This document shows positions 1 through 7,997 of a DNA stretch of 64,000 nt, in pieces (the stretch's first letter is position 1; every line of letters starts with the position of its first letter). The position numbers and the translations under genes were made by a program. Source of the DNA: Cyanobium sp. Cruz CV13-4-11 (GTDB taxonomy: Bacteria > Cyanobacteriota > Cyanobacteriia > PCC-6307 > Cyanobiaceae); the NCBI RefSeq assembly GCF_024346055.1, contig NZ_JAGQCH010000013.1, positions 33,610 to 97,609 on the forward strand, in the 5' to 3' direction. The notes under the pieces were generated by a model. That model made no database searches. It saw only the letters and a list, made by a program, of their open reading frames with translations, and had not been told where the DNA came from.

Positions 1-199
1 TGAGCGGGCCCAGATGCCTGCTCATGTGGTCTGGCTCCATGCCGTGGCTGGCCGCCAGCTCAACGGTGGTGACCCACGCCCTGCCCGTGAGGGGGTGCAT
101 CCGGGCCGCAATCGACATCAGGACGAACAGGGCCCTGGGGCTGAGCTCCTTGGCCAGCACCAGCCGGTCCACCGCCCGCAGGCCGAGGTGGTGAAACAT
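1..199 (-). CDS. Partial helix-turn-helix protein, possible replication/regulatory protein of the left island
   Basis: The reading frame starts at an ATG (complement of 197-199) and runs off the left edge without a stop, so only about 66 N-terminal residues are visible. They begin MFHHLGLRAVDRLVLAKE and continue with LSPRALFVLMSIAARMHP and a stretch (TTVELAASHGMEPDHMSRHL) that reads like the recognition part of a helix-turn-helix, as in phage and plasmid replication or regulatory proteins. An AGGA motif lies just upstream of the ATG. It sits upstream, on the same strand side, of an iteron-like repeat cluster and the VapE-type gene, so a role in replication control of the mobile element is an inference. 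The C-terminal part needed to confirm this is outside the window. Confidence 0.5.
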   Translation of the reverse strand, partial: MFHHLGLRAVDRLVLAKELSPRALFVLMSIAARMHPLTGRAWVTTVELAASHGMEPDHMSRHLGPL

Positions 200-388
200 C
201 ACGAATCCTGAGACCCGCTCATGTCTTGGGATCTTCATCGGGCGAAATCGCGGTGGGAATGGTTATTGATGAAGGGTTGCAAGTACACCTCGCCACCCCA
301 TCGACCCGCCGCACCGATGCAGTGGGTAGCGGAGGAGCGGGTACACATCCCTCGCCTCAGGAGTCGGTGCACGGATGCACCAACAGGC

Positions 389-643
389 GCTGAGCACACC
401 GCTGAGCACACCGAAAAACAGGGCAGATCCATTGGAACCACTGGTTGAGGACACCGAGCACACCAAAAGGGCCAGATAGCTCCCCGCAGTTGCTCCTCCG
501 GCTCCTCCTGCTCCCTCCAGTTCCTTTCGTGGGGAGGTTCGGGAACATAGGTGTGCTCGGTGTGCTCAGTGGCTGAGATCCGTTGCCCCCACTGGTCCGG
601 ACGGGCTGAGCACCCCTGCTCAGCCGGTGTGCTCGGTGTTCTC
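389..643. repeat. Iteron-like cluster of paired GAGCACACC / GGTGTGCTC repeats
   Basis: The 200-641 stretch holds no convincing gene but contains at least eight copies of a 9-bp word in four tandem pairs. GAGCACACC occurs twice as a 12-bp tandem (GCTGAGCACACC at 389-400 and 401-412), then as GAGGACACC-GAGCACACC at about 447-464. In the opposite orientation GGTGTGCTC occurs twice at 550-567, and GGTGTGCTC-GGTGTTCTC lies at 626-643. Two pairs thus point each way, with a central spacer of about 85 bp. Lying between a putative HTH protein and a VapE/primase-like gene, this resembles an iteron origin or an operator array. The origin role is inferred; the repeats are directly visible. Confidence 0.7.
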
Positions 644-2885
644 ACTTGCGGTCCCTCGGCCACAGGCCCAGACGCTGGGGGAGGCCAGGCGCAGGGCGGA
701 GCTTTCCCTTGAACCAGCCCAGCGATCCCGCCAGCTCGGTCAGCCGGGCGGCGGTGTTGTTGTTGCGCTGGCCGCTGTCGAGGTTCATCTGATCCATCAA
801 GTCGGGGATGGTGACCGGGAGGTCCTGGCCCTGCTGGCGGGAGGCGAGGTACTCGGCCACCTGGTCAGCCCAGGGGTCGGTGACGGTGTGGTCCACGTTG
901 CGCTCGCGGAGCGCAGCCTTGAACTCATCGGTGACCGTGTGCCAGCAGGTCCGACCGCGGTATTCGGCCACGGCGCGGGCCCAGATGGCATCCCTAGCCG
1001 CCTCCACGGCAGCGAAGGGCAGCATCCGATCCGGCAGTGGGATGCACACGAACCGGGGGTCGGCTTCATTCATAGGCGGGCCGTTGCTGGTGCCCCAGAA
1101 AACGAATCGACGCGGATGGGAGGCGGGGGCGCGGGAGTAGGGAGCGCGGAAGGTGTCGGTGCGCTCGGAGAGGAAGGCCTTCAGGTGCTCCTTGTCTGCC
1201 CGTCGGGAGATGCCGTTCAGCTCCGCCAGCTCCACGCACCAGCTGCGGTGGGCCTTCATCAGGCCATCGCGTTGCAGGTCGCCGGGGTTGTCGACGAACC
1301 CCTCCGGCAGGCCGGGGACGTTGAAGAGCAGCTTGGGGAGATCGGACTTCCCGATGCTTTTCTCCCCGATCAGCACAGGCCACTGGCGGCCGATGCAGCC
1401 GGGTTGGAAGGTGCGGGCGACGGCCGTGATGAAGAAGCGGGGCAGGAAGGCCGCTGCTACCGGGTCGTCGATGTTGAACAGCAGCAGGTCAAGGCGGTGC
1501 CACTCCTCCATCGGCAGCGGTTCGGTGGTGGCATCCAGCCCGTTGAGGTACTCGATCACCGGGTCGAAGCTGGCCGCGGTGGCGAGGTGCTGCACCGCGT
1601 CGAACGTGGCCTCCTTGGGCCACTTCTCCACCTCGTTGCAGAGCCGCAGGTAGAGGCGGGCTGCTGCATCGCCGGTGAGGATCCCGTCCGGCAGGTGCAC
1701 GTCCCGTGTTCGGATGTTGAGGCGGGGCTGGCCGCCGAGACGATCGGGAAGCCTCCGCACAATCTCGTGGGGGTGGAGTCGTGCCGGACTTATGCCACCC
1801 CTTTGAGCAGCAGCTGACGCTTGTACCCCCTGGTGCTGCACCGCTCCGTCCTTGGCACCGTCGGGCTGCTGCTGCTGAAGATGTCGCTGCAGGGCCACCT
1901 CGATCGCGGCAACCTGGTCTGCGGGGGTGCCAGGCGCATCGTCAATGGACCCCTTTATCAAGATGCCCGGCCACACATCCGCGGCTCGTAGATGGATGAA
2001 GGGCAGACCAGTAGCTGCCGCCGCTGCAGCGCACCTCTGGGCCTTCTTGAGGCCCTCTGCATCGTGGTCACTGATGTAGACGATGCCGCCCTGCCCGTCG
2101 GCCGCCAGCGCCCGGTAACGGGCCTCAATGCCGGCGAGAGTGTGGTCGTGACCCGGCTGGCTGATCGCCACCAATCCGGCCGCCATGGCGATGGCCACAC
2201 AGCGTTCCCCCTCAAACTCCAGCACGAACTCGCCGGTCCTGACCGCAGCTATGGCGAGAGGCTGCTGGAACAGCGGCCAGGGTTCATCCCCGCCATCACT
2301 GATCCAGGTACTGCAGTCCGGCTCTTTCCATTCCCTCTCCTTGGCTTTCTTCCTGACCCGCTCACAGCCTTCTGGGTGGGCTGGCCCCCAGACAGCTGGG
2401 CGAATCCTCTTCCCCCCTTTGCCATCCGGGGCGCGTCGCGTCTGCTGCGTCGACCCGTAGGTGTAGGTGGCCCTCTCCCGGTTCAGGTCGGGCAGAGCGG
2501 CCCCCTCTGGCAGCCGTGCCAGGCGGATCGGGCCACCAGGTAGTGGTGCCGGTGGAGCCTGTGCCACGGCGTCCCCGAATACCTCCGCCCGTGCGGGGCG
2601 GCGGCCGCGGCCATTGCCATTGGAGGCGGGCAGGGGGGAATCCAGGCGGAACATGGCCTTGCCCAGGTCGCTGTCGCCCAGGTAGGCCCACTGCTGGCCA
2701 TCGGCCCCTGTCACAACGTCGCCAGGCCGCTGGGCCTCTGGTGGCGGTGAGCAAGTCGAGCCGAGATGACAGAACACCATTCCGTCTATCCGCATCTCAC
2801 AGTCCTCGTCCTTGGTCCTCCCGCAGACCGGGCACGGGTTCCGCAGGCTGGAACGCTGGCTCCTGCTGCTGATCGCAGAAGTCAT
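642..2885 (-). CDS. VapE/VirE-family primase-helicase of a mobile element
   Basis: This 747-residue protein has three parts. An N-terminal zinc-finger-like segment (residues ~18-45) contains CPVC and a later CHLGSTC. A Toprim-like segment around residue 275 reads IVYISDHDAEG. A C-terminal P-loop ATPase of the VapE (PF05272) type carries LIGEKSIGKS (Walker A, ~507-514), a Walker B-like WCVELAEL, and KAFLSERTDTFRAPY further on. Proteins of this kind are replication primase/helicases of phage satellites and genomic islands. The ATG at 2885 is preferred over the GTG at 2900 because it overlaps the upstream stop as ATGA and has a GAGG motif 8 bases before it, implying translational coupling. The gene ends inside the last copy of the iteron cluster. 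Confidence 0.85.
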   Translation of the reverse strand: MTSAISSRSQRSSLRNPCPVCGRTKDEDCEMRIDGMVFCHLGSTCSPPPEAQRPGDVVTGADGQQWAYLGDSDLGKAMFRLDSPLPASNGNGRGRRPARAEVFGDAVAQAPPAPLPGGPIRLARLPEGAALPDLNRERATYTYGSTQQTRRAPDGKGGKRIRPAVWGPAHPEGCERVRKKAKEREWKEPDCSTWISDGGDEPWPLFQQPLAIAAVRTGEFVLEFEGERCVAIAMAAGLVAISQPGHDHTLAGIEARYRALAADGQGGIVYISDHDAEGLKKAQRCAAAAAATGLPFIHLRAADVWPGILIKGSIDDAPGTPADQVAAIEVALQRHLQQQQPDGAKDGAVQHQGVQASAAAQRGGISPARLHPHEIVRRLPDRLGGQPRLNIRTRDVHLPDGILTGDAAARLYLRLCNEVEKWPKEATFDAVQHLATAASFDPVIEYLNGLDATTEPLPMEEWHRLDLLLFNIDDPVAAAFLPRFFITAVARTFQPGCIGRQWPVLIGEKSIGKSDLPKLLFNVPGLPEGFVDNPGDLQRDGLMKAHRSWCVELAELNGISRRADKEHLKAFLSERTDTFRAPYSRAPASHPRRFVFWGTSNGPPMNEADPRFVCIPLPDRMLPFAAVEAARDAIWARAVAEYRGRTCWHTVTDEFKAALRERNVDHTVTDPWADQVAEYLASRQQGQDLPVTIPDLMDQMNLDSGQRNNNTAARLTELAGSLGWFKGKLRPAPGLPQRLGLWPRDRK

Positions 2886-3184
2886 GGCCGGCCCTCGCAC
2901 TTCGCCAGATCCATGGCGACGATGAGCCGGTCAACCAGACGCGAGGCCCGAATGGGGCAGTCCGGGTGGGCATCGATGATGCGGCCGGCGGCGGCCTGCA
3001 GCCCGGCAACGCCCAGGGACCGGGGGGTGCGGAGCTGGCCGATGCGACGGGCAAGCAGCTGGGACTCTCTCCTGGTTGGGAATGGCAGAATGGGGCCGTA
3101 GGCGTCCAATCCAACCCTGTTCTTCGGAGCTGGGGCATTGCCCTGAGGGTCGCCATCCCTCGGGGCTTTGTTGTAGGCGGCCAT
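2882..3184 (-). CDS. Small unknown protein coupled to the VapE gene
   Basis: This 100-residue protein is of unknown function. Its stop TGA overlaps the ATG of the VapE-type gene (ATGA), so the two are almost certainly co-translated. The N-terminus is basic and proline-rich. The C-terminal half is helical-looking with alternating hydrophobics (AAGRIIDAHPDC, ASRLVDRLIVAMDLA), compatible with a small DNA-binding or accessory replication protein, but no family motif is recognised. It begins 3 bases after the ribbon-helix-helix gene ends, so it belongs to a three-gene minus-strand operon. Confidence 0.6.
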   Translation of the reverse strand: MAAYNKAPRDGDPQGNAPAPKNRVGLDAYGPILPFPTRRESQLLARRIGQLRTPRSLGVAGLQAAAGRIIDAHPDCPIRASRLVDRLIVAMDLAKCEGRP

Positions 3185-3187
3185 CGC

Positions 3188-3475
3188 TCAGCCCTCCCCT
3201 GCGGGGGTGGACTTGGTGGGGATCACACTCGCCGGACTTGGGTGGCCCCAAGCGACCGTATCCGCCACGTCTGCCTGGATCTCAATAACCAGCTCAGGCG
3301 GCAGTTCGATACGGCCGACGTAATCCGCCAATGCGCGGCGAACGAAGCCGCTAACGCTGATGTTGCTGTGGGCCGCGGCCCGGTGAATGAGCGAGAAGAG
3401 CCTGGGTGAGGCGGCTGCCTGGATCGGTTTCCGATGGCCACCAACTCCCGGCCCTCCCTTTGCGTTCGATCGCAT
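3188..3475 (-). CDS. Ribbon-helix-helix DNA-binding protein
   Basis: This 95-residue protein has a central segment, PRLFSLIHRAAAHSNISVSG followed by FVRRALADYVGRI, with the strand-helix-helix spacing and the S-x-S-x-F-V-R-R-A-L pattern of CopG/Arc-type repressors. It is the first gene of the operon that continues into the 100-aa protein and the VapE-type primase, so it is a good candidate for that operon's repressor or for copy/excision control. The ATG at 3475 is the only sensible start. The acidic C-terminal tail (about 35 residues) has no recognised domain. The regulatory role is inferred from fold and position. Confidence 0.65.
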   Translation of the reverse strand: MRSNAKGGPGVGGHRKPIQAAASPRLFSLIHRAAAHSNISVSGFVRRALADYVGRIELPPELVIEIQADVADTVAWGHPSPASVIPTKSTPAGEG

Positions 3476-3600
3476 GGGAGTAGGGGGTTAGTGCGGCGAT
3501 CCATTGCACCGGCCCCCGCGATTCGGGCCTGGAGGTGCTGACAGTGGTCTCAGCGTAGGACTTGCCCTAGCCTTTGTCCACTACGAGCCACCCCCCACCG

Positions 3601-4668
3601 ATGGCGTCACGCACCGCCGCCAGCGCCACGACCACCAGGGGTGGTGGACACCGCTTACCGCTCCCGACCGTCTCACTGCCGTCCAGCCTGCACCTTCACC
3701 CGAAGGGCTTACTGGAGGTGCTGCTGGAGACCGGCGTAGAGCCTGTGCAGGCTTGGCCCGCCGCGAGCGCGGGCCTCCAGGCCCTCCTCTACGAGCCCGA
3801 ACTACTTCGGGATGCAGAAGATGACGCCGAGGCGGCACGGGCTGCACATGCGGGCACGCGCCGGAAGATCCCCAGCCGGTTTGATACCCAACTCCCGAGC
3901 CTCAACCGGGCGGCCAAGCTCACGCAGGAGGCCCTGCGCCTGCACCGCGAGGACTTGCTCAAAGCTCCGCTGTCGGCCATCCGGGTGCATCCCCGCCTCG
4001 CTGATCTGATCGCCGCGGCCCAGCGCCTGCTCTGCGACCCCGGCTGGTTCCTCGATCCCTCCCGGGCTGTGTTCGTCGCGGTCGATGAGGAGGAGCGAAC
4101 TCTGATATTGGCCCTGCTGCGGCGGCCAATGGTGGGCCAGGCCACCAATGAGGATCCCCTGGCGGCTGCGCAGTGGGTGGCCGAGGAGTTGATGCCCCTC
4201 CACCCCGGCTTGAGGCACAATAAGTCGCGTCCAGTGCGTCTGGCCTCCGAGATCAGCCCCGAAGATTCCTTCCGAGAGGTGATTCTTTCGCCCCGCTGCT
4301 GGGAGCAGCTCGCGGCCAAGGAGCTGCTTCGAGTGATCTATGCCGCCCGGGTCGGCATCCACACCCTGCGGAAGGGTGGAGACGACCAAGTGCCAGACAG
4401 GTTGTGGCCAGAACGGCCTTGGGACTGGACCGGGTGGGACTGGGACGACTGGGATTGGGAGGAGCAGGATCGGAAGCAGGCCTGCAGGCTGGAGGGGATG
4501 ACCTGCTTCAGGTTCCCCGGCACATCGGAAGCGGAGATCCACCAAGCTCTCGCCGATGCTGAGAAATACCGCGCGAACCTCAGGGCCGCTGAGGAGGTCA
4601 GTAGGGCCAGGCAGGCGCGGCTCGAACAGATGGAGGCTAAGCACCGGGCCAGGGTGAAGTTCCAGTGA
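3601..4668 (+). CDS. Unknown island protein with a tryptophan/aspartate-rich stretch
   Basis: This protein of about 355 residues is transcribed opposite to the VapE operon and has no recognised family. The N-terminus is low-complexity and basic. The middle (from about residue 60) is alpha-helical in character with regular leucines. Near residue 280 a short run alternates W and D/E (WDWTGWDWDDWDWEEQD), and the C-terminus is a charged helix (EKYRANLRAAEEVSRARQAR), possibly coiled coil. A TTG nine codons upstream (3574) is an alternative start; the ATG at 3601 is preferred. A long minus-strand frame covers the same stretch, but the plus frame has the more protein-like composition. No function is proposed. 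Confidence 0.6.
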   Translation: MASRTAASATTTRGGGHRLPLPTVSLPSSLHLHPKGLLEVLLETGVEPVQAWPAASAGLQALLYEPELLRDAEDDAEAARAAHAGTRRKIPSRFDTQLPSLNRAAKLTQEALRLHREDLLKAPLSAIRVHPRLADLIAAAQRLLCDPGWFLDPSRAVFVAVDEEERTLILALLRRPMVGQATNEDPLAAAQWVAEELMPLHPGLRHNKSRPVRLASEISPEDSFREVILSPRCWEQLAAKELLRVIYAARVGIHTLRKGGDDQVPDRLWPERPWDWTGWDWDDWDWEEQDRKQACRLEGMTCFRFPGTSEAEIHQALADAEKYRANLRAAEEVSRARQARLEQMEAKHRARVKFQ

Positions 4669-4750
4669 TTGGCTGCCCACCTAAGCCTTGTGACTATCAC
4701 CCAGCTACCTCTGCAGACCTGACGAAAGGCTCCAACTACCGATAGCTGCC

Positions 4751-5203
4751 ATGGCGGAAGAATCCGAATCACGGAAAACCATCGTGACCAGTGGCTCTGG
4801 GCCTTCGTCTGGATGTTTATGGGTGGTCGCCATTGCAGGTCTTGTGATTGCCGTGTTCTTTGGAGTGCAGACTGGAGTCTACAGGGCCAATCTTGAAAAG
4901 GCCCGATTTGAGCGTATCCGAAGCGACAAGAACGAAGCGCAAGAAAATGCCACGCGTCGAGCTGAAACAAGGAAAGCACTCAAAGAGATTGAATCAATGC
5001 TCAACGGCGACCTTAAGCAGCGGTGGTCTCAATACGATCTCTGTATCAAGCTAGGATCAGCGCGAGTTCATTCGTCCATGAAAACTCTCGTTGGCCGCGA
5101 TCACAGTGAGCTTATTGTTCCTCAAGTGATTCCGGAGTGGCTGGGATACTGCTTGACAGGTAAGTTCACGCCGAGGAATCCGACAGCGAAGGAGGACAAG
5201 TAA
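4751..5203 (+). CDS. Small membrane-anchored protein of unknown function
   Basis: This 150-residue protein has a short polar N-terminus, one clear transmembrane segment at about residues 24-42 (WVVAIAGLVIAVFFGVQ), then a charged helical region rich in K, R and E (residues 50-85) and a C-terminal domain with no known motif. The layout predicts a single-pass inner-membrane protein with a soluble domain of about 100 residues. Base composition is less GC-rich than the neighbours, suggesting independent acquisition. It follows the previous gene by 82 bp on the same strand and may be a cargo gene of the island. Confidence 0.55.
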   Translation: MAEESESRKTIVTSGSGPSSGCLWVVAIAGLVIAVFFGVQTGVYRANLEKARFERIRSDKNEAQENATRRAETRKALKEIESMLNGDLKQRWSQYDLCIKLGSARVHSSMKTLVGRDHSELIVPQVIPEWLGYCLTGKFTPRNPTAKEDK

Positions 5204-5518
5204 CTACTTGATCGGAGCTGCGGTTTGGGGGTGGGCGCCGCGGCCGTCATCCCCTTCCAGACGGCTCCCACGGGTGCGCCTGCCGCAGCGCCAAGGCCTC
5301 GGCTGGACCAAGCACCCGCCCCTGGTGGACGGCGCCGGTGACGCCCCGCTCGGGTCCTGCAGCACCAGGAGGAAGTCAGCGCCGGGGTGCCGATCCAGCG
5401 GCCGCCTCAGCATCGTGGCCTGCTCGTTCGCACGACGTGGCGGCGGCGTTCGAGGTGCAGGCATCAGGCCGCAACGATCGGCACCACCAACCTGCCGAAC
5501 CCCCGCAACGCTCCACTA

Positions 5519-5540
5519 GTTACGTCTCGCGTTACCATAC
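5519..5540 (+). promoter_or_regulatory. Candidate operator/promoter of the toxin-antitoxin pair
   Basis: Two GTTAC words spaced 12 bp apart (5519-5523 and 5531-5535) lie directly before the toxin start at 5545, where a HigA-type antitoxin would be expected to bind. The assignment is a guess from position and repetition. The rest of the gap 5204-5518 holds no convincing gene; a short minus-strand frame at 5204-5464 is open but has no supporting features. Confidence 0.25.
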
Positions 5541-5544
5541 CTGC

Positions 5545-5823
5545 ATGATCCGATCGTTCCGCTGTGCGGACACCCAGGCCCTCGCCAACGGTGCCCGCGT
5601 CCGGCGGTTCATCGCCTTTGAGCGGGTGGCCCAGCGCAAGCTGCGCCAGCTGCAGGTGTCCGAGACCCTGAACGATCTGCAAGTCCCACCCGGGAACCGC
5701 CTCGAACCCCTCTCTGGGGATCGCCGCGGCCAGCACAGCATCCGGATCAACGATCAGTTCCGCCTCTGCTTCATCTGGAGCGACGGCGGCGCCGATGACG
5801 TCGAGATCGTCGACTACCACTGA
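5545..5823 (+). CDS. higB: HigB/RelE-superfamily toxin
   Basis: This 92-residue protein fits HigB host-inhibition toxins, which are ribosome-dependent mRNA endonucleases. It starts MIRSFRCADTQALANG and has the typical middle (LRQLQVSETLNDLQVPPGNR, then LEPLSGDRRGQHSIRIND) and the C-terminal pattern QFRLCFIWSDGGADDVEIVDYH, split here as QFRLCFIW and DVEIVDYH. A longer in-frame extension to 5338 exists but is not protein-like, and the ATG at 5545 matches the usual family length. The antitoxin gene starts 28 bp downstream of the toxin stop, in the toxin-first order typical of higBA. Such modules commonly stabilise mobile elements. Confidence 0.85.
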   Translation: MIRSFRCADTQALANGARVRRFIAFERVAQRKLRQLQVSETLNDLQVPPGNRLEPLSGDRRGQHSIRINDQFRLCFIWSDGGADDVEIVDYH

Positions 5824-5851
5824 ACCTGCCACCACCACCACGGAGGGCACC

Positions 5852-6151
5852 ATGGCCCAGCTATCTCCCATCACCCCCGGCGAGCTCCTGCGCGAGGAGT
5901 TCCTGGAGCCTATGGGTCTCACCAGCTACCGCCTGGCCAAAGAGATTGGCGTCCCCCTCACCCGGGTCGTGGCGATCCTCAGAGGCGACCGCGCCATCAC
6001 CCCCGATACCGACCTGCGGCTGTGCCGTTTCTTCGGGCTCAGCGAGGGCTACTGGCTCCGGGTCCAGGCCCTCCATGACCTGGAGGTGCAGCGCCGCGAG
6101 ATCGCCGACCAACTGGAAGGGATCCATCCTTACCAGCCGGCGCCGGCCTGA
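5852..6151 (+). CDS. higA: HigA-family antitoxin (XRE-type helix-turn-helix)
   Basis: This 99-residue protein starts MAQLSPITPGELLREEFLEP, a hallmark opening of HigA antitoxins. A helix-turn-helix follows (LTSYRLAKEIGVPLTRVVAI and LRGDRAITPDTDLRLCRFFG). The C-terminal helix (YWLRVQALHDLEVQRREI) is the family's toxin-contact region. The start at 5852 is chosen because a GGAGGG ribosome-binding site lies 5 bases upstream; an upstream start at 5795 would overlap the toxin. HigA neutralises HigB and represses the pair's promoter. The convergent integrase gene ends 10 bp downstream. Confidence 0.88.
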   Translation: MAQLSPITPGELLREEFLEPMGLTSYRLAKEIGVPLTRVVAILRGDRAITPDTDLRLCRFFGLSEGYWLRVQALHDLEVQRREIADQLEGIHPYQPAPA

Positions 6152-6160
6152 GCCTGCCGT

Positions 6161-7927
6161 TCATCCTGTCGGCCCCGGCACCCACCCCCAGCTGCGCCGC
6201 TCCATGGCCTCCTTCAGCAACGCCATCGGCACCCCGCCACGGCTGTACCGGGCCGTCATCGACCTGGAGGTGTGACCCAGGATCTGCTCGATCATCCTCT
6301 GCTCAGCTCCGGCGTCCACCAACTGCTGGGCTACGTAATGTCGGGAGGAATGGAACACCGCTGAGCGGTCCTCGATGCCGGCCTGGCCTCGGAGCAGCTT
6401 CCCCAGCCGGACGGACGCGTAATGGCTCAGCCGTGGATCCGTAGCCGGCGGCGGTGGCTCAGGGAATAGCAGGCCAGGCCCCTGCTGCAGCACCCAATCG
6501 GCGAACCCCTCGGTGATCAGCACTTCCGGCATCGGCAGCAGGCGGGCGCTGCTGTCGTTCTTCAGCCGCCGGTCAGTGGTCGGCTGGATCGCCACCACCC
6601 AGAACCCTTCGGCCTGCTGAACGTCCTCCCGCCGTAGCCCCGCCAGCTCCTCGAGACGTGCGCCGAGGGCCAGGCCAAGGGGGAATGCCCAGCGATCCAG
6701 GGGGCGACCGCCACCCTGCTGCCGGCTGACCCGCCACAGCGTCCCCGCCTCGGCCTCGGTGAAGGGTCGCCGCTCACGCCGAACGCCGGTGGCATCCCTC
6801 AGGCCGCGGCCAGCCAGGCGCTCAAGCACCCCACCCTGCAGTGGCACCCCATCCCCGGCGGCGGCGGCCAACACCGCCCGCACCAGGGCCAGCTTCCGCT
6901 TCGCCGTGCTCGCCGTGCCCCCCTCCAGCAGGGCATCCCGCCAACCGGCGACCTCTGCAGCTGTCAGCTGCTCCAGCAGGTTGTGGCCGGAGTGCTGGGC
7001 CAGCTCCTGCAGCCGGGCCGCGGCATCCAGCTGGGATTTCTGCGCCGGCTGCCGCAGCCTCACCCACCGCTCCAGGGCCGTCTCGAAGGTGAGCCGCCCC
7101 CCGCCACCATGCGATCCATTCCCCACCGGCGGGGGTGGGAAGGCGGGCAGGGGATCGGGCAACCGGCCGGCCTCGATCTCGGCCACTTGTCGGCTCAGGT
7201 GCACCGCCGTGGTCACCAGCCGCAGGGCCACCGCCTGCACTTCGGCCGCGGCCACCGTCAGCCCCAGGGCCTTCAGCTGCTGGCGGGCCTCCTTGATCCA
7301 GCTGCTGATCCCCTGCCGGCACCGGGCCACAGTCTCCGCCAGGTGGGCCAGCGCCGCCTCGGGGGTCATCTCGCCGTAGAGCACTTCCGCGTCCTGGTGC
7401 CAGAAGCTGGGGTGCGGGATGGTCTCGATCCTCTGCGTCATGCGCCGCACCACCTCCACCACGTCGGAATCCCTGGCCACCACCGGGGGCGCTTGCCACT
7501 CCTCACCCAGGGGGAAGGGCAGCACGATCTGGAGCTCGTCGAGGGCCAGCAGCACGGCCTGGGCCTCCATGGCGTCGAAGCCCGTTTCCCGGGTTTGCGG
7601 TGGGGCCAGCGCAGCCCACCGGCCGGCCACCCCCAACTGCTCCTGGGCCGAGAGCTTGGGCAGGGCCTCAGCGCCAGCCAGGGCGGCTTCTGCCTGGCCG
7701 TGGATCAGGTCATAGGCCCGCCTGAACTCCCTGCTCCCAGGGGCCCCGCTGAGCCGAGCGGTGAAGGTCGAGCGGCCGATGGAGGCCCGCAGCTCCGGCG
7801 GCACCCGGCGCTTGTAGTAGGCCAGCTTGGCCGCCCCGCGCAGCACCAGGTAGGGCAGGCTCAAGGCAGCCGCCGGAGGGCTATGTGGAGAACTGCTCTG
7901 CACCCAACGCTGCACCCAAAGCTGCAC
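6161..7927 (-). CDS. Tyrosine recombinase (site-specific integrase)
   Basis: This 588-residue integrase has a DUF6538-like N-terminus (LPYLVLRGAAKLAYYKRRVP), a SAM-like core-binding region near residues 280-370, and a C-terminal catalytic domain. The catalytic set is visible: Arg in LALGARLEELAGLRREDV, His-x-x-Arg in VFHSSRHYVAQQ, His in ILGHTSRSM and the nucleophilic Tyr in TARYSRGG. The start is uncertain, with several GTG codons within a 12-bp tandem repeat (7903-7927). The gene is oriented away from tRNA-Ala, with its 5' end about 70 bp from the tRNA 3' end, the usual layout of an element integrated at a tRNA attB. It would catalyse integration and excision of the left island. Confidence 0.92.
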   Translation of the reverse strand: MQLWVQRWVQSSSPHSPPAAALSLPYLVLRGAAKLAYYKRRVPPELRASIGRSTFTARLSGAPGSREFRRAYDLIHGQAEAALAGAEALPKLSAQEQLGVAGRWAALAPPQTRETGFDAMEAQAVLLALDELQIVLPFPLGEEWQAPPVVARDSDVVEVVRRMTQRIETIPHPSFWHQDAEVLYGEMTPEAALAHLAETVARCRQGISSWIKEARQQLKALGLTVAAAEVQAVALRLVTTAVHLSRQVAEIEAGRLPDPLPAFPPPPVGNGSHGGGGRLTFETALERWVRLRQPAQKSQLDAAARLQELAQHSGHNLLEQLTAAEVAGWRDALLEGGTASTAKRKLALVRAVLAAAAGDGVPLQGGVLERLAGRGLRDATGVRRERRPFTEAEAGTLWRVSRQQGGGRPLDRWAFPLGLALGARLEELAGLRREDVQQAEGFWVVAIQPTTDRRLKNDSSARLLPMPEVLITEGFADWVLQQGPGLLFPEPPPPATDPRLSHYASVRLGKLLRGQAGIEDRSAVFHSSRHYVAQQLVDAGAEQRMIEQILGHTSRSMTARYSRGGVPMALLKEAMERRSWGWVPGPTG

Positions 7928-7933
7928 CCAGCC
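7898..7933. repeat. Three tandem 12-bp repeats CTGCACCCAnnn at the integrase 5' end
   Basis: CTGCACCCAACG (7898-7909), CTGCACCCAAAG (7910-7921) and CTGCACCCAGCC (7922-7933) are consecutive 12-bp units. They cover the integrase start region and lie about 65 bp from the tRNA-Ala 3' end. Directly repeated short words next to an attachment site are typical of arm-type integrase or excisionase binding sites, or of an int autoregulatory operator. They also create several in-frame GTG codons, which is why the integrase start is ambiguous. The binding role is inferred. Confidence 0.55.
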
Positions 7934-7997
7934 TATGCCTGACTACCCTTGAGACGACTGGGATCTCAGTGCTGGCAAGCGAACTAATGTGAGACCA

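Noticed and set aside
391..643. Repeats at the left edge considered as a CRISPR array
   Set aside because: Units are 9-12 bp in tandem pairs and in both orientations, without spacers of constant length or cas genes.
3802..4680. 292-residue minus-strand frame opposite the unknown plus-strand island gene
   Set aside because: Less balanced amino-acid composition than the plus frame and poor fit with neighbouring gene boundaries; some doubt remains.
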